A stretch of 64,000 nt of DNA from Diogma glabrata (taxonomy: Eukaryota > Arthropoda > Insecta > Diptera > Cylindrotomidae): NCBI GenBank assembly GCA_963693315.1, contig OY856186.1, positions 298,226,452-298,290,451 on the forward strand, read 5' to 3'. Shown here in pieces: positions 1 to 9,376 of this stretch; the stretch's first letter is position 1; each line of letters begins with the position of its first letter. The position numbers were made by a program, and so were the translations under genes. The notes beneath the pieces were generated by a model. It searched no databases and was not told the origin of the DNA. It saw nothing but the letters and a program-made list of their open reading frames with translations.

Positions 1-125
1 GCCCTTTATTACTTTACGCCCTCATTTACTTTACGTCCTCTCTTTATTACTTTATGCACCCTTATTATTACTTAACGCCCTCTTATTGTTACTTTACGGC
101 CTCTTATTGTTACTTTACGCCCTCT
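1..125. repeat. Minisatellite, ~21-bp unit
   Basis: About six degenerate copies of a unit close to GCCCTCTTATTGTTACTTTAC run head to tail from the window edge, so the array may extend further left. A short open frame reading repeated Tyr-Phe-Thr is a by-product of the repeat and not a gene. Confidence 0.85.
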
Positions 126-257
126 TGTAGTAAGTATAAAATATGTTGCACGTACCACAGGTGTAAAGTTAATGTCAGCACTAGCGAGTTCGGGCTGAAA
201 TGTATAACTTTACACACTTGGTACATAAATAACTATTTGGTTTGTATTTAAATATGT

Positions 258-560
258 ATGTATTTATTCGCCTACATATTAAAGTATTACTTTATTATTG
301 TAATTTTCGGTCGTCAAGTGCCACTTTTCAAACCTTTATTTTGTTGTCACAGTTACGTTCAAAAAAGTAAAAAACATTTAAATTTGTCTAAATTATATAA
401 AAATAAAATTTTTAATCAAAGCAACCTTTCAATTCAAAACTTCATAATTCAATCAAAATATTTGTTAATTTTTTGTTGTCATAGTGATACAATTTGTTTG
501 AAAAATAAGAGAATGGCGGATTTTTTAAACAGTGATAATGTTAAAAAATTTTGATCGCAA
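258..560. repeat. AT-rich dispersed repeat (partner at 50130-50420)
   Basis: The stretch around 360-500 (aaaaaagtaaaaaacattta, and further on ttttttgttgtcatagtgat) recurs in diverged form at about 50240-50410. The two copies lie in the same orientation. No coding signal is seen and the element class is unknown. Confidence 0.5.
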
Positions 561-683
561 TTTAAATCTTCCTTAATCTTACAAAATACTATATTTTAAT
601 TATTCAAAAAGTGTTTGTTCGTTAGCTGGTGTTGTGAGACATATTAATAAGTGTTTTTCAACTATTGAAAATCTACAGATTTA

Positions 684-1135
684 GTGAATATTGATAATTC
701 AAAATTAAATACGGAGCATGGTGACATTAACGCCAATGTGACGAAAATGTTTGCTTCGAATAATTTGATTAAACCTTCGGACATAATTTCGAAGGCTGAA
801 TATGGAAATATTTATAAGAATGTGGAAAACTATAATCCTAATGCTGTAATAAATGTGATTGATGTAACAAATTTTACAAACAATGAAAATTCAATTCATA
901 ATTGCGATTCAACAAATGCTTCTAACTAAGTATGTTCCAAAACGCAAATTAATAATACTAATTTTAATCAACTGAAGAATTATCTCGACAATGAAGTCAA
1001 CGGGTTTAAAGTGGTCAGGAAGGGACTTAAAAGATAAATGATTGACAAAACTCATTAGGATTTTACATCGATAAACAGTTTTGAGCAATTGGTCATGGAG
1101 GAAGACGATAATACAATTGATGAACACATGGAATG
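684..1135 (+). pseudogene. Possible decayed LINE ORF1 (low confidence)
   Basis: An 81-codon open stretch with no similarity I recognise is followed after one stop by NEVNGFKVVRKGLKR, and then by more short open stretches. Asn-rich low-complexity sequence followed by a basic patch, about 250 bp ahead of clear LINE ORF2 remnants on the same strand, would fit an ORF1 remnant. No zinc knuckle or RRM is visible, so this is inference from position only. Confidence 0.22.
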
Positions 1136-1301
1136 ATCCACATTTAATCTTCTAACAATGAAATTAATAAGGTTGGAAATACTAACACTATTATAAATAA
1201 ATTTTAACAAATAAAACAATTATTAATATACTAACTCTAACAATAATATTAATAGTATTATTTTATCTCTAATAATAATATTAATATTAAATATTAATAA
1301 T

Positions 1302-1378
1302 ATTTATCCTCTTAATTAAAATTTTTTCTAACACTGCCAATTTTTAAAATCCATAACGCCGGTATTGGAAAAATTAAA
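1302..1378 (+). repeat. 77-bp direct repeat, left copy
   Basis: Starts atttatcctcttaattaaaa and ends ggtattggaaaaattaaa. A copy with only a few substitutions lies at 2853-2929. The pair brackets the LINE, mariner and zeste fragments in between. Confidence 0.8.
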
Positions 1379-1399
1379 GTACTCTTAAATGAGGTGACT

Positions 1400-2085
1400 C
1401 GTTTTAAAACAATGGAATTCTTAAAAAGGTCGATGCCTTTACGTTTACGTCTAAAGAACAACTTAACGCAGATAACCATCATAGACGGTTACCAATTCTT
1501 TAGCGAGGTACATGACAAATTGCAAGCTTTTTCAAGTGTCTATAGGGAATGACATCTGGAAAGAACACCTTTCACCAACCATGATTTGATTTTGGGAGAT
1601 TTCAGGTTACGGGAAAGTCTTTCGAATAATAGTGAAGCAAGGTTAGTTAACTTCTCTCAGTAGAATACAGCGTTAGAGCCTGTACAGCGTCAATTTTTCT
1701 GTAGTAACTCTTAAATCCTGGATATTATAAGAAACCTTAATAAAAAAAAAATCAGCAGGTCCAGATAACATTTAATTCTTTTTAATTAGAAATCCTTGAC
1801 TCAAATCTCGGACATAATCACAATAATCGTTACTAATTGCATCTATAACGGTTACTTTCCTACCTTGTGGAAACTTGCCATGTTAATCCCGTCTAAATCC
1901 AATAATTCTAAACATATAAAAAATTTAAACCTATCTCTATGCTTCCAAATTAAGGAAAAATCTTAGAACGAATTTTGCTACAAAAACTTCTGGATTTTTT
2001 TGAGGAAGAGAACAATATCATTCCCGAAGAAATATTTGGTTTTAGAAGAAGGAACAGAGATTAGGAGAGGTCACATAGAGTACCA
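1400..2085 (+). pseudogene. Decayed non-LTR retrotransposon ORF2 (EN end and RT)
   Basis: Translating across frames gives recognisable pieces in the right order. First comes an endonuclease-type ILGDFRL motif near 1590. Then comes the RT start, KKSAGPDNI (near 1745) and CIYNGYFPTLWKLAMLIPSK (near 1840-1895), and after a frame change ISMLPN, KILERILLQKLL and PEEIFGFRR (near 1935-2045). This order is that of a CR1/jockey-type reverse transcriptase. The palm motifs with the catalytic aspartates are absent because the copy ends near 2085. Several stops and frameshifts make it non-functional. It lies between the 77-bp direct repeats. Confidence 0.7.
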
Positions 2086-2089
2086 TAGG

Positions 2090-2215
2090 TCGTGGTGTGC
2101 ATTCACATCGCTGAAAATGAAATCGATTACCTATGAGCCATCTTTTCAGGTTTGGAAACAGGTTAAAGCCGCGGGGACCAGATCTGGCGAATATGGTGCC
2201 AGAGAAACTTAAAAT
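2090..2215 (-). pseudogene. Mariner-type transposase fragment (C-terminal catalytic region)
   Basis: The minus strand reads APYSPDLVP and then, after a frameshift, FPNLKRWLIGNRFHFQRCE. The pair YSPDL.P and FPNLKRWL.G.RF is the usual arrangement around the last catalytic Asp of mariner transposases. The stretch is visibly richer in G+C than its surroundings. It abuts the LINE remnant on its left. No terminal inverted repeat was found, so it is an isolated fragment. Confidence 0.55.
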
Positions 2216-2317
2216 TCGATTTCCTGCAATTTCACTTACGCAACCAACGATGAATGAGCAGACGTTTTCGATTCCAATTTCGCAGTATGTTTTAATGTAT
2301 TTTTACTTTAACATTAG

Positions 2318-2742
2318 AATGCCAACAATACTACAACAGCATCGCGAAACGTTCGCATAACTCGAAGGCAGAAAATGGAATTGGTGGAACGAGTAGCGGC
2401 CAACTACTCGTTGGTTATGGGTGGGTTTGAGCCGTTAAACGGAAAAAGAGATAAGAAACAGTTTTGGGCGACATTAATGACTGACCTGAATACCATGGGT
2501 GATGTCATCAAAAATATGAGCGAATGGCAGAAGGTACCTTTTATTAAAAATTTTAAAAATCTGTAAATAACTTTTAATATAATTTATACATCACAATCGT
2601 TTTCTGATATTCGAAAAAGAAAAACAAGACTGTTGAAATTAGACGGCATGCAAACGCAACTGGGGGTGGTGAAATACTAGATGTTGAGCTTGATGAGTGG
2701 GAGGAGCAATTACTGCACGTAATTAACTCTAATCAAGTTGAT
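2318..2742 (+). CDS. Zeste/MSANTD-type DNA-binding domain, two exons (partial gene)
   Basis: An open stretch starts right after a good splice acceptor (aacattag, 2310-2317) and reads through RITRRQKMELVERVA, GGFEPLNGKRDKKQFW and MGDVIKNMSEWQKV. This is the tri-helical Myb/SANT-like domain of the 'regulatory protein zeste' family, with the diagnostic final Trp-x-x-Val. A likely intron (gt at 2563, ag at 2618-2619) leads to a second 41-codon exon (2620-2742) with RRHANATGGG, which matches the R-x(n)-TGGG linker that follows this domain in the family. It ends at a consensus donor gtaagt. The first junction does not keep phase as I place it, so the exact splice sites or an indel are uncertain. 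No later exon was found. Such proteins are often TE-derived transcription factors. Whether this is a live gene or debris between the direct repeats is open. Confidence 0.6.
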
Positions 2743-2852
2743 GTAAGTAATAAAATGAAGCCTGCCTGCCATGCAGGGCATGTATTAAGTTCATGAAAAT
2801 TATATTATGCATTTTACTAATTTTTTTGCTTTATTGGCCTAGGCGCCAAATC

Positions 2853-2929
2853 ATTTATCCTCTTAATTAAAATTTTTTCAAACACTGTCAATTTTTAAAA
2901 TCCATAACAGCGGTATTGGAAAAATTAAA
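2853..2929 (+). repeat. 77-bp direct repeat, right copy
   Basis: Diverged copy of 1302-1378 (gccggtatt is agcggtatt here), in the same orientation. Confidence 0.8.
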
Positions 2930-3885
2930 AAAGAAATTTTCAAAAATTTCTGTTTCACGAAATAATTTTTCACATCACAAAAATTAATGAATTCATTATG
3001 TAAAATATAAAGGAATTGAAACATCGGGTTCTAACTTTAAGATATCAAGACTTCAATCCGTGCTAAAACCTAAAATATATAGTTCTTGGAAATAACTAAT
3101 ATGGTGCATTTGCTTTATTTTTGCACAGAGACATAAGCAAAAACAAAGTTTTTTTCAGAGACGTGTAGCAAAAACAAAGGAAACGATTCCTCTCTCCCTT
3201 TTTCTATTATTCCATTAACCTTCTCAAAATCTGTTTAGTGTTCCTTTTCAATAATTACAACTTTTCTGAAAACATGATAATTAATCAACACGAAAATAAA
3301 CCTAGTTTTATTAATCTGGCACAACCTGATCTTTTAATAACTCGACTTGTTCAATTAGTGCAGGAAACTTTTCAGAAAACCTGCTCATTTAGCATAAACG
3401 TTTCTTCTCAATAAATACGATTTTTGGGCAATCGCATTTAATTTGCAAATATTTTATATTTTTCTACTGCTTTTATTAGTCAGAACTCAGAAGTGATCCA
3501 AGCAGGATTCACTCAGAAAAACTCTCAGAAAACCTATTTATTTAACGTAAATGCTTCTTTTCAATAACTACATTTTTGGGCATAACGACATACAATCCAC
3601 TAATACCTATCGTATGAAAGAAATTTATTGCTATTGAAGTTTCGAATAAACAGTTTGTTTAAGAAATTTAATTTCAGACGCCCGTCCTGAGCTATTAAGT
3701 TTTTTCTCTATCTACATACATATTTCCAAACCAAAAATTATTTTTTAAAATATTTATCTTTTTTCTCGACAAAAAAATTGCTAAAAACAGGTAAAGTTTT
3801 GAAACAAGAAATTCTTTTTTAATAAACTGCAAAAACAAATAAAATATTTTAAAATTAAAAACATATATGAAAAAACATATATATT
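2930..3885. other. AT-rich DNA, no gene seen
   Basis: No frame carries a recognisable domain. Weak internal similarity exists: the phrase about gaaaacctattta and cttctcaataaatacgattttt recurs near 3370-3430 and 3530-3570. Confidence 0.6.
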
Positions 3886-3889
3886 ATGT

Positions 3890-4060
3890 CTCGTCACTCG
3901 TGTAAACTGTTCTGACACATCTCCCAGACACTTAAATTTTATCGGTGTCTGAGATTAATAGTCGGGGTGTCAGAGAGCAAAATTTATGTCTCGTGTAAAC
4001 AGGTTTGCATTAAGTGTCAGAAACTTTCTCTCTGACACCTGCAATTTTGCTCTCTCGTGC
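3890..4060. repeat. Fold-back sequence with repeated GTGTCAGAGAG motif
   Basis: The motif ggtgtcagagagcaaaattt at about 3968 recurs inverted as ctctctgacacctgcaatttt near 4030-4050. Shorter forms (gacacatctcccagacact, ggtgtctgag) lie to the left. This looks like a damaged inverted-repeat element. No TSD was identified. Confidence 0.4.
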
Positions 4061-4333
4061 ACGAGTAGCATTACACTATATTCATTTATCAATGTAGAAA
4101 CAAATTGTTTGAAATTATAAGTTAGTAATTCAGTAATACACAATCGAATATAAAAACGGTTAATTATTTTCTTCAAATATGTAATTGTACTTCTAGTTCC
4201 GCTACTCTCCGTTAAATAAATATTGTTCGCACTTATAACACACCACTTTTCAACATCTTATTCCCCTCGCAAAGTGTCAAAACGTCAAATTCTTCTCATT
4301 TCCGTAAAACAATAGTAGATTGTTCTACAAGTA

Positions 4334-4428
4334 AAGAAAAGTGATATTTTTCCACCGAGTGAAATGTTTAATTTACGAGCGTAGCGAGTAAATTAATTTT
4401 AAACGAGGTGGAAAAATCACTTTTCTTT
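4334..4428. repeat. 95-bp palindrome (fold-back)
   Basis: The left arm aaagaaaagtgatatttttc is matched by the right arm gaaaaatcacttttcttt. The inner parts ccaccgag and cgaggtgg also pair, around a centre of tacgagcgtagcgagtaaatt type. The same cgaggtg/gcgaattaa vocabulary recurs in the fold-back at 27612-27757. Confidence 0.75.
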
Positions 4429-4444
4429 CGAGTTGAACATGCTA

Positions 4445-4843
4445 TTTTTTCGTGTACCAGAATAAAATTTAAAAAAGAAAAATGAAATAATTTCTAAAAT
4501 TGTATGTATATAAAAATTAATGCATTCATGTTTATCAGAGTTGCCTTTGAACTTTTTTGTTCTAACTTTTCATTCGAAAATTTATAAACGATTTGAACGT
4601 CTCAATATTTTTTTGATAAGCGGATAAATAATAAATTCTGTGAAACAAATTTCAAAAATGGATCCTAGTGTTATGAAAGAAGCAGAGGAGGCTATTTCGA
4701 ATTTACTTCCATCGAAATCTAAATCGAAGTACGAGAAAATCGCGTTGCTAAGAAGAAAAGTGTTGCTAACTGGAAAATAAACACTTTTCTTTACTGTTTT
4801 GAGTCAAAGAATAGTAGGCATTTCCACATGGTACACGAAAAAA
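4445..4843. mobile_element. Small inverted-repeat element carrying a recombinase remnant
   Basis: The 15-bp ends ttttttcgtgtacca (4445-4459) and tggtacacgaaaaaa (4829-4843) are perfect inverted repeats. Inside lies the start of a tyrosine-recombinase-like ORF (4658-4780). The palindrome at 4334-4428 abuts it on the left and may belong to the same element. No clear TSD was found. Confidence 0.5.
4658..4780 (+). pseudogene. N-terminal remnant of a tyrosine-recombinase-like (Crypton-like) protein
   Basis: A 40-aa ORF begins MDPSVMKEAEEAISNLLPSK and continues SKSKYEK before diverging. In arthropod genomes a conserved N-terminal segment of this form (acidic/Ala helix, NLLP.KS, Y...Y..F) opens a family of transposon-borne tyrosine recombinases. 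That assignment is from memory of the family. The rest of the protein, including all catalytic Arg/His/Tyr residues, is missing, so this is a deletion derivative. Downstream, gaaaagtgtt and aacacttttc form a small hairpin around the stop codon. Confidence 0.45.
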
Positions 4844-4920
4844 AATATTTTCCTTTGTTTAAAGTTTCTGCAAAACGGAATATAATCACTAAAAGTTTAA
4901 ACTGAATTAAATTTCAAAAA

Positions 4921-5129
4921 ACAAAACAAAAACTATAAAGACAACACCATTAACTTCAAAATCTGCAGGCAATAAGATTAAAACGTCGTTAACATTAAAA
5001 GAGAAATATGAATTAATTTTATTACATGAAAATAAAAATATAAGTGCAATTAGAGCTCTGCATGAATGTCTTGATTTTTCGTGTGCAGCGTTATTATCGT
5101 TATACTGCACACTTTATTTCATAATTTGA
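4921..5129 (+). pseudogene. pogo/Tigger-like transposase N-terminus (HTH) fragment
   Basis: One frame is open for more than 60 codons and contains KIKTSLTLKEKYELI followed by IRALHECLDFS. This resembles the psq/CENP-B-N helix-turn-helix at the start of pogo/Tigger transposases (basic tail, LTL.EKYE.I, then a second helix). The rest of the transposase is not present. The match is short, so the assignment is tentative. Confidence 0.35.
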
Positions 5130-5250
5130 AATATATTGCGTATTCTACAAATAATATTTCATATTAATATACAAACGTTTTCTTAGATTTATTAAATGTG
5201 TAATAAACATTAAATAGTACATATGTATATTGATATTATTAAAAAATTAT

Positions 5251-5643
5251 CCCGAGCAGAAATTAGTTAGGGAAAGCCTGAATACAGTCAGGGGCTGATC
5301 AGGGTCAGATAGGGCAAGCCCTATTAGGGCAATCTGATGTGGGCCTGTTCCGGACCTGAATTAGAATACCCTTTTAGGGCAAACCTTATTTGGATACATC
5401 CGGCCCTGATTTGGTTTTTCGTATCTGACCCCTAGTTGGGCAATCTGATCAGGGCCTGATACAAAATGCCTTACTAGGGTTTACCCTATTTAATTTTATA
5501 TGGAAAACTTGATCAGTGCCTGATCCGTTTATCCCAATCAGGGCCTGATTAGGCAAAAGCGTTACACTCATGATCAGGGCCCTATCAAACTGGGGCTAAC
5601 CTGATCAGGGCCGTATTTGAGCCCTAAGAAATTTCTGCTCGGG
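5251..5643. mobile_element. 393-bp MITE with repeated CTGATCAGGGCC motifs
   Basis: Perfect 14-bp terminal inverted repeats cccgagcagaaatt (5251-5264) and aatttctgctcggg (5630-5643) enclose a segment far richer in G+C than its flanks. Inside, the words ctgatcaggg, atcagggcc, agggcaa and gccctat recur many times in both orientations, so either strand can fold extensively. There is no coding capacity. Only a 2-bp AT duplication is visible at the ends, so the superfamily is unassigned. Confidence 0.75.
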
Positions 5644-6013
5644 ATGTTATTAGCTTTTATTAAATAAAGATCCATTTTATAGTTGATATTAGGGTTTCTC
5701 AAACGGGATCCCGGGATCCCGTTTTCCCGGGATCCCGGGGGTAAATTTTCATCCCGTTTTCCCGGGATTTCACCCCGGGATCCCGGGTATCCCGCTAATT
5801 TTTATTAACATATTTTTTTACTTTTTTCAAAGATATTAAAAATTTTCTCACTGGAAAATCGAGTAGTTTTTAATTCTTTTCCCCTCTGTAGTAATTAATT
5901 TCGTTCAAAATTAGGAAAATGTTTTTTGACACATATGGTGTCATGGTTTTTTTGTGTGGTTTTTTTTTTGACACATAGGAACACAACAAATTAAAACCAA
6001 TAAAACTTAAAAT

Positions 6014-6040
6014 AGGTAGATTTTTCTGAGAAATCTACCT
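6014..6040 (-). other. LINE family A 3' UTR stem-loop, copy 1
   Basis: Perfect 10-bp stem aggtagattt / aaatctacct with a 7-nt loop (ttctgag). The same hairpin is found in the second copy at 48302-48328. A shortened form is in the third copy near 63626-63644. Confidence 0.75.
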
Positions 6041-7060
6041 AAAACTTGCGCTTCATTTCTCTTAATTTATGTTTAATGGTTCTGTTATGAAGGCGATTAA
6101 TAGAGGAACGAGCCATGTTTACAATGTGATTTGCAATGTCGTCTGGATTTATTTCATTGTTAGCACGAGTAACTGAGTTTGAGCCATCCGGCTTCCGAAG
6201 AAGATTCCAAGCTGCCCTAATAGAATGGGAAAAATCAATGTTTTCAACAGCGTTAATCCACTTTTGTTTCCTCGCGGTGTCCAGTGAGTATATTAAGTCA
6301 TCAACCACGTCTGCCTCACTACTACTAAGGTGCTCCTCAAATAATATATATATATATATCGCTCTCTCTATTCCAACCAGGAATGTATTCTTCACCGGAA
6401 GTCTCTTGGGATGCATTTCTTTGCAGTTAAAATGATGGTTTCTTCGAACCTATCGTAATTTTTAGGAATGGGTTGGATCTAGTGAATCATTGCATCCAAC
6501 TCCGACCCATATTTAGCCCAGCCAGTTTTGTGAAAATTGCATCTAGGTTGAGGATTAGAGTTTACGTGTGGGATTTGAATACCTACCTCAAAAATTACTG
6601 AACGATGTTGAGAGCGTGGCAAACCTTGTAGGACAGCCCTAGATATTGCAATAGGGTTACGTTGTTCGTTTTTTGTGGAAAAACAGAGGTCGGGATTGTA
6701 ATAACTTGGCCATCTAGCAGATCTAAAGGTTTTCATGTCTTTCGTATCATATACTAGAAACATGTTGTCGATTGGTCCCGTCAGTTAGTTGTATGCCATT
6801 GGGATTGTTATTTGAGTAGGATCACTGATTGTGATGGCTATTAAAGTCACCAACCTATATTGCTGGGTGGTGAAATAATGGTAGATTATCAGCTGGCCAC
6901 GCTGTATTTAGTGGCTTATTTACGTTAACAATCTTCGTGATCGATATATCAACAACAATAAGATGTATATCGTTGTCCGTCTGGTGTCAGTAAATAGGTG
7001 CAATTCATGATTTCTGACTTAATATACGTGCCAGATCCATATGTTTGATGGTAAATAGCA
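6039..7060 (-). pseudogene. LINE family A endonuclease/linker remnant
   Basis: The minus strand encodes, in order, WPADNLPLFHHPAI and GDFNSHHNQWSY (7000-6830, catalytic-type GDFN of the APE endonuclease), then FRSARWPSYYNPDLCF and SRAVLQGLPRSQHRSV (6763-6590), then TARKQKWINAVENIDFSHS and RAAWNLLRK (6300-6190). This is the EN end and EN-RT linker of a jockey/BS-type arthropod LINE. A (TA)n run near 6350 and frameshifts break it. The reading frame ends at 6039 directly in the 3' UTR hairpin, so RT has been deleted. A BS/jockey-like clade is inferred from motif style, not from an alignment. Confidence 0.6.
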
Positions 7061-7068
7061 CTAATTAG

Positions 7069-8166
7069 CAGGGTTGCATAAAAATCTGATTTTTTTAAAA
7101 AAATCAAAACAATCAGATTTATTTGATTTAAATCGCTTTTTTTGATTTAAATCGGATTTTTTTGAATTTTAAAAAAATGTAGTATAATTTTTGAAGAAAT
7201 TGTATATCCCTATGCTACGTTAACTTAAACTTTAAAAAAACCTTATATAAATCATTAGCTTTGGTTATATTTTATGAAAGGTAAGGCTAAACAAAAGTTA
7301 AGTAACAGTTTTTAGTTACTAGATTTTTACACTGACAGTATGTAACAACCAGTATGTTGTTTTAGCGACATGAAAAGCGTTACTTGCCAAACTAAGATAA
7401 TTTGTCACTGCTTTAGAGTGATGTCAGAGATCCAATTCTGCAGGTTCGAAAAGTTCCTCGGATATGTAGATAACTAGTTAGCATTAAACGGCAAGTCATA
7501 TAGAACAACTGTTAACAACTTGTGTCAGGAAAGTGTGTAGGATTTAATACCTTCAAGATCTTAACAATAACGCTCGTTTTTGGGGGAAATGTTTTTTTTT
7601 CGTAAACAGGTTGTACTGATTTGCATTTAATACTCTATATTTGATATGTAATTATTTATTATTTCTAGATTGATTTCCAGAATCTGTTCATGCTTTTTAT
7701 GTGGGTTTGTCAACATTTCTAGTTGTGGTTTAATCTGTGACTTTGTTGTTGAAGTTTTACGATTGTAGGCTAACATCTTAATTATTCTCATTTGTTTCCA
7801 GTCACAAGAACGATGCAATTGTCTTAGCGTGACTTGATACAGATGCCGTTAGTCAGGCGAAGATAGCTCAGAGTCAGGTATAGTCGGTACAGATTAAAAA
7901 TATGGTGAGTGTATTTCGTTCATCATATTCTTAGAACGCATGTTGTTGTGGGACCTAGTTCTTTAGGTTTCTATGCGTTGTTGTGACACATGTTAAAATT
8001 CCTACCACATTTTATTAAAAAAACAAATTTTTTTTGGAATTTGCTCAAAATTTTAGAAAGTTCCTCATTTGATTTAAATCAATGATTTTTTTAAAAAAAT
8101 CAAGTTGATTTAAATCTGATTTAAATCACTGATTTAAATCAAATGATTTAAATCAATGCAACCCTG
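7069..8166. mobile_element. Non-autonomous hAT element (MITE), 1098 bp
   Basis: The termini cagggttgcat and atgcaaccctg are perfect 11-bp inverted repeats, flanked by the 8-bp duplication ctaattag (7061-7068 and 8167-8174). Subterminal sequence on both sides is dense in gatttaaatc palindromes. There is no transposase. Internally, 7931-8025 matches the 3' end of LINE family B, so the MITE has captured or received a LINE fragment. It sits inside LINE A copy 1. Confidence 0.9.
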
Positions 8167-8506
8167 CTAATTAGTTTACAATTACAACAATTTTTCCTCT
8201 AGAGGTAAGTTGATCTTCATCTGTTGCATGCGTTTTCTGCCAGAATTACAACGTTGATATCGAAATAATAACTTTAATAACGTTCAGTTTTTGACTTGCT
8301 AATGCTTTCAATGTTCAATTGCAAAATACGGACTGAGGGTCCAATATTTTTTGTCTTATGAAGCTGAGAAGTACCGTTGTTATTGTGATTTTGGTTTGTT
8401 TGTTTCACAGAACATGTATCATATGACGTTAAAAACATCACGAAAAATTGGTAATTTTTGAAGCAACTAAGCAGAGTACAAATAATTTAGATTATGCAAT
8501 GCACTA

Positions 8507-8623
8507 ATGACTATCACACCGACATCTATTGAATCGGAAAGAGCTTTTCCTGCGGCAGGACATTTCGTCACGAAAATTCGAACAAAATTGAGAGATGGCG
8601 CCATTGACAACCTAATTTTTTGA
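8507..8623 (+). pseudogene. hAT transposase C-terminal dimerisation fragment
   Basis: A short frame, 38 codons from its ATG, reads TSIESERAFPAAGHFVTKIR followed by LRDGAIDNLIF and a stop. P.TS..SER.FS.AG..V...R..L.......L.F is the hallmark of the hAT C-terminal dimerisation domain. The usual Ser after SERAF is Pro here. Upstream sequence back to the LINE insertion has stops in all frames. It agrees in strand with the surrounding hAT ends. Confidence 0.75.
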
Positions 8624-8908
8624 AAAATTGTTTAAAAATTAGTATTATGAATTTATTTTTGATTTGTTTTTATGTATTCTTTTATATTTAATTTTTGAAG
8701 TTTTTCTAATGAAAAATAATGGAAATTTAAAAATCAATAGCGCATTTTTTGTGCTGTTTTAATTTTACACATTTTTCTACCACCTAATTTGAAAAATCTA
8801 GCTTTTAGCGTTTCCCGGGATTTCCCGGGATCCCGGGAATTTGACATTTTTTGTCCCGGCTTCCCGGGATTTGAATTTCTACGGGAAATGAGAAACCCTA
8901 GTTGATAT

Positions 8909-9372
8909 ATTGAAATTGCAAAAATGTAATGTATGTAATTTTTTTCTTTTGTAATGTTCGAAGTTAAGGGGAGGCAGGAAAATTTTTTCACATTTTTGGA
9001 AATAAGCCCCTTTTAAAAATTACAAAAAAGTTTTGGAATAGACAAAAATTCACCTTTCATATGACGGACGTCAAGGTCAAAAATAATTGTTTTTCAAAAT
9101 TTTGAAAGGTTATGACTTATGTCTCAATTTAAAATATATTCATAGCATTTTTCTATTTTCAAAGACCAACTTTGACTGACAAATTTATAAATTTCTAACA
9201 AAAGGACATCTTTTCTTAGACTATTTGACACCACTGTAACATCAATAGGGTATAGTATTCATTGAGGCTACTGTTGGCACTTGGCGAAACATTATTGATA
9301 ATAAATTTATTTTAATAATAAAACACTTGTTGTATTTCGCAAATCAATTTATTGAATCAAACTTTATTTATA
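8909..9372. other. AT-rich DNA, no gene seen
   Basis: Nothing coding recognised. The last 90 bp (ataaatttattttaataata and on) belong to whatever sequence the solo LTR entered. Confidence 0.5.
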
Positions 9373-9376
9373 TTAT

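Larger units (their letters stand above)
5936..8445 (-). mobile_element. LINE family A, copy 1 (inside hAT)
   Basis: On the minus strand the order of pieces is LINE-like. Near 8430-8180 is an ORF2 start (ILQLNIE.ISKSKT, VVILAE). After the MITE come GDFNSHHNQ (near 6845), the endonuclease end and the EN-RT linker (6763-6039), and then directly a 3' UTR with a stem-loop. The whole RT domain is missing, so the copy is internally deleted. The same 3' end is seen at 48247 and 63571. Confidence 0.65.
5690..8900 (+). mobile_element. hAT DNA transposon, interrupted by a LINE and a MITE
   Basis: The ends tagggtttctca (5690) and tgagaaaccct(a) (to 8900) are inverted repeats flanked by the 8-bp duplication gttgatat (5682-5689 and 8901-8908), as expected for hAT. 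Both subterminal regions (5703-5800 and 8812-8885) are filled with tcccggga/cccgggatcccggg palindromes, probable transposase-binding repeats. The only coding remnant is the hAT C-terminal dimerisation region at 8507-8623. A minus-strand LINE occupies about 5936-8445, and that LINE holds a hAT MITE. Confidence 0.85.

Noticed and set aside
258..554. 98-codon frame
   Set aside because: Lies in an AT-rich dispersed repeat also present at 50130-50420, where the frame is not kept.
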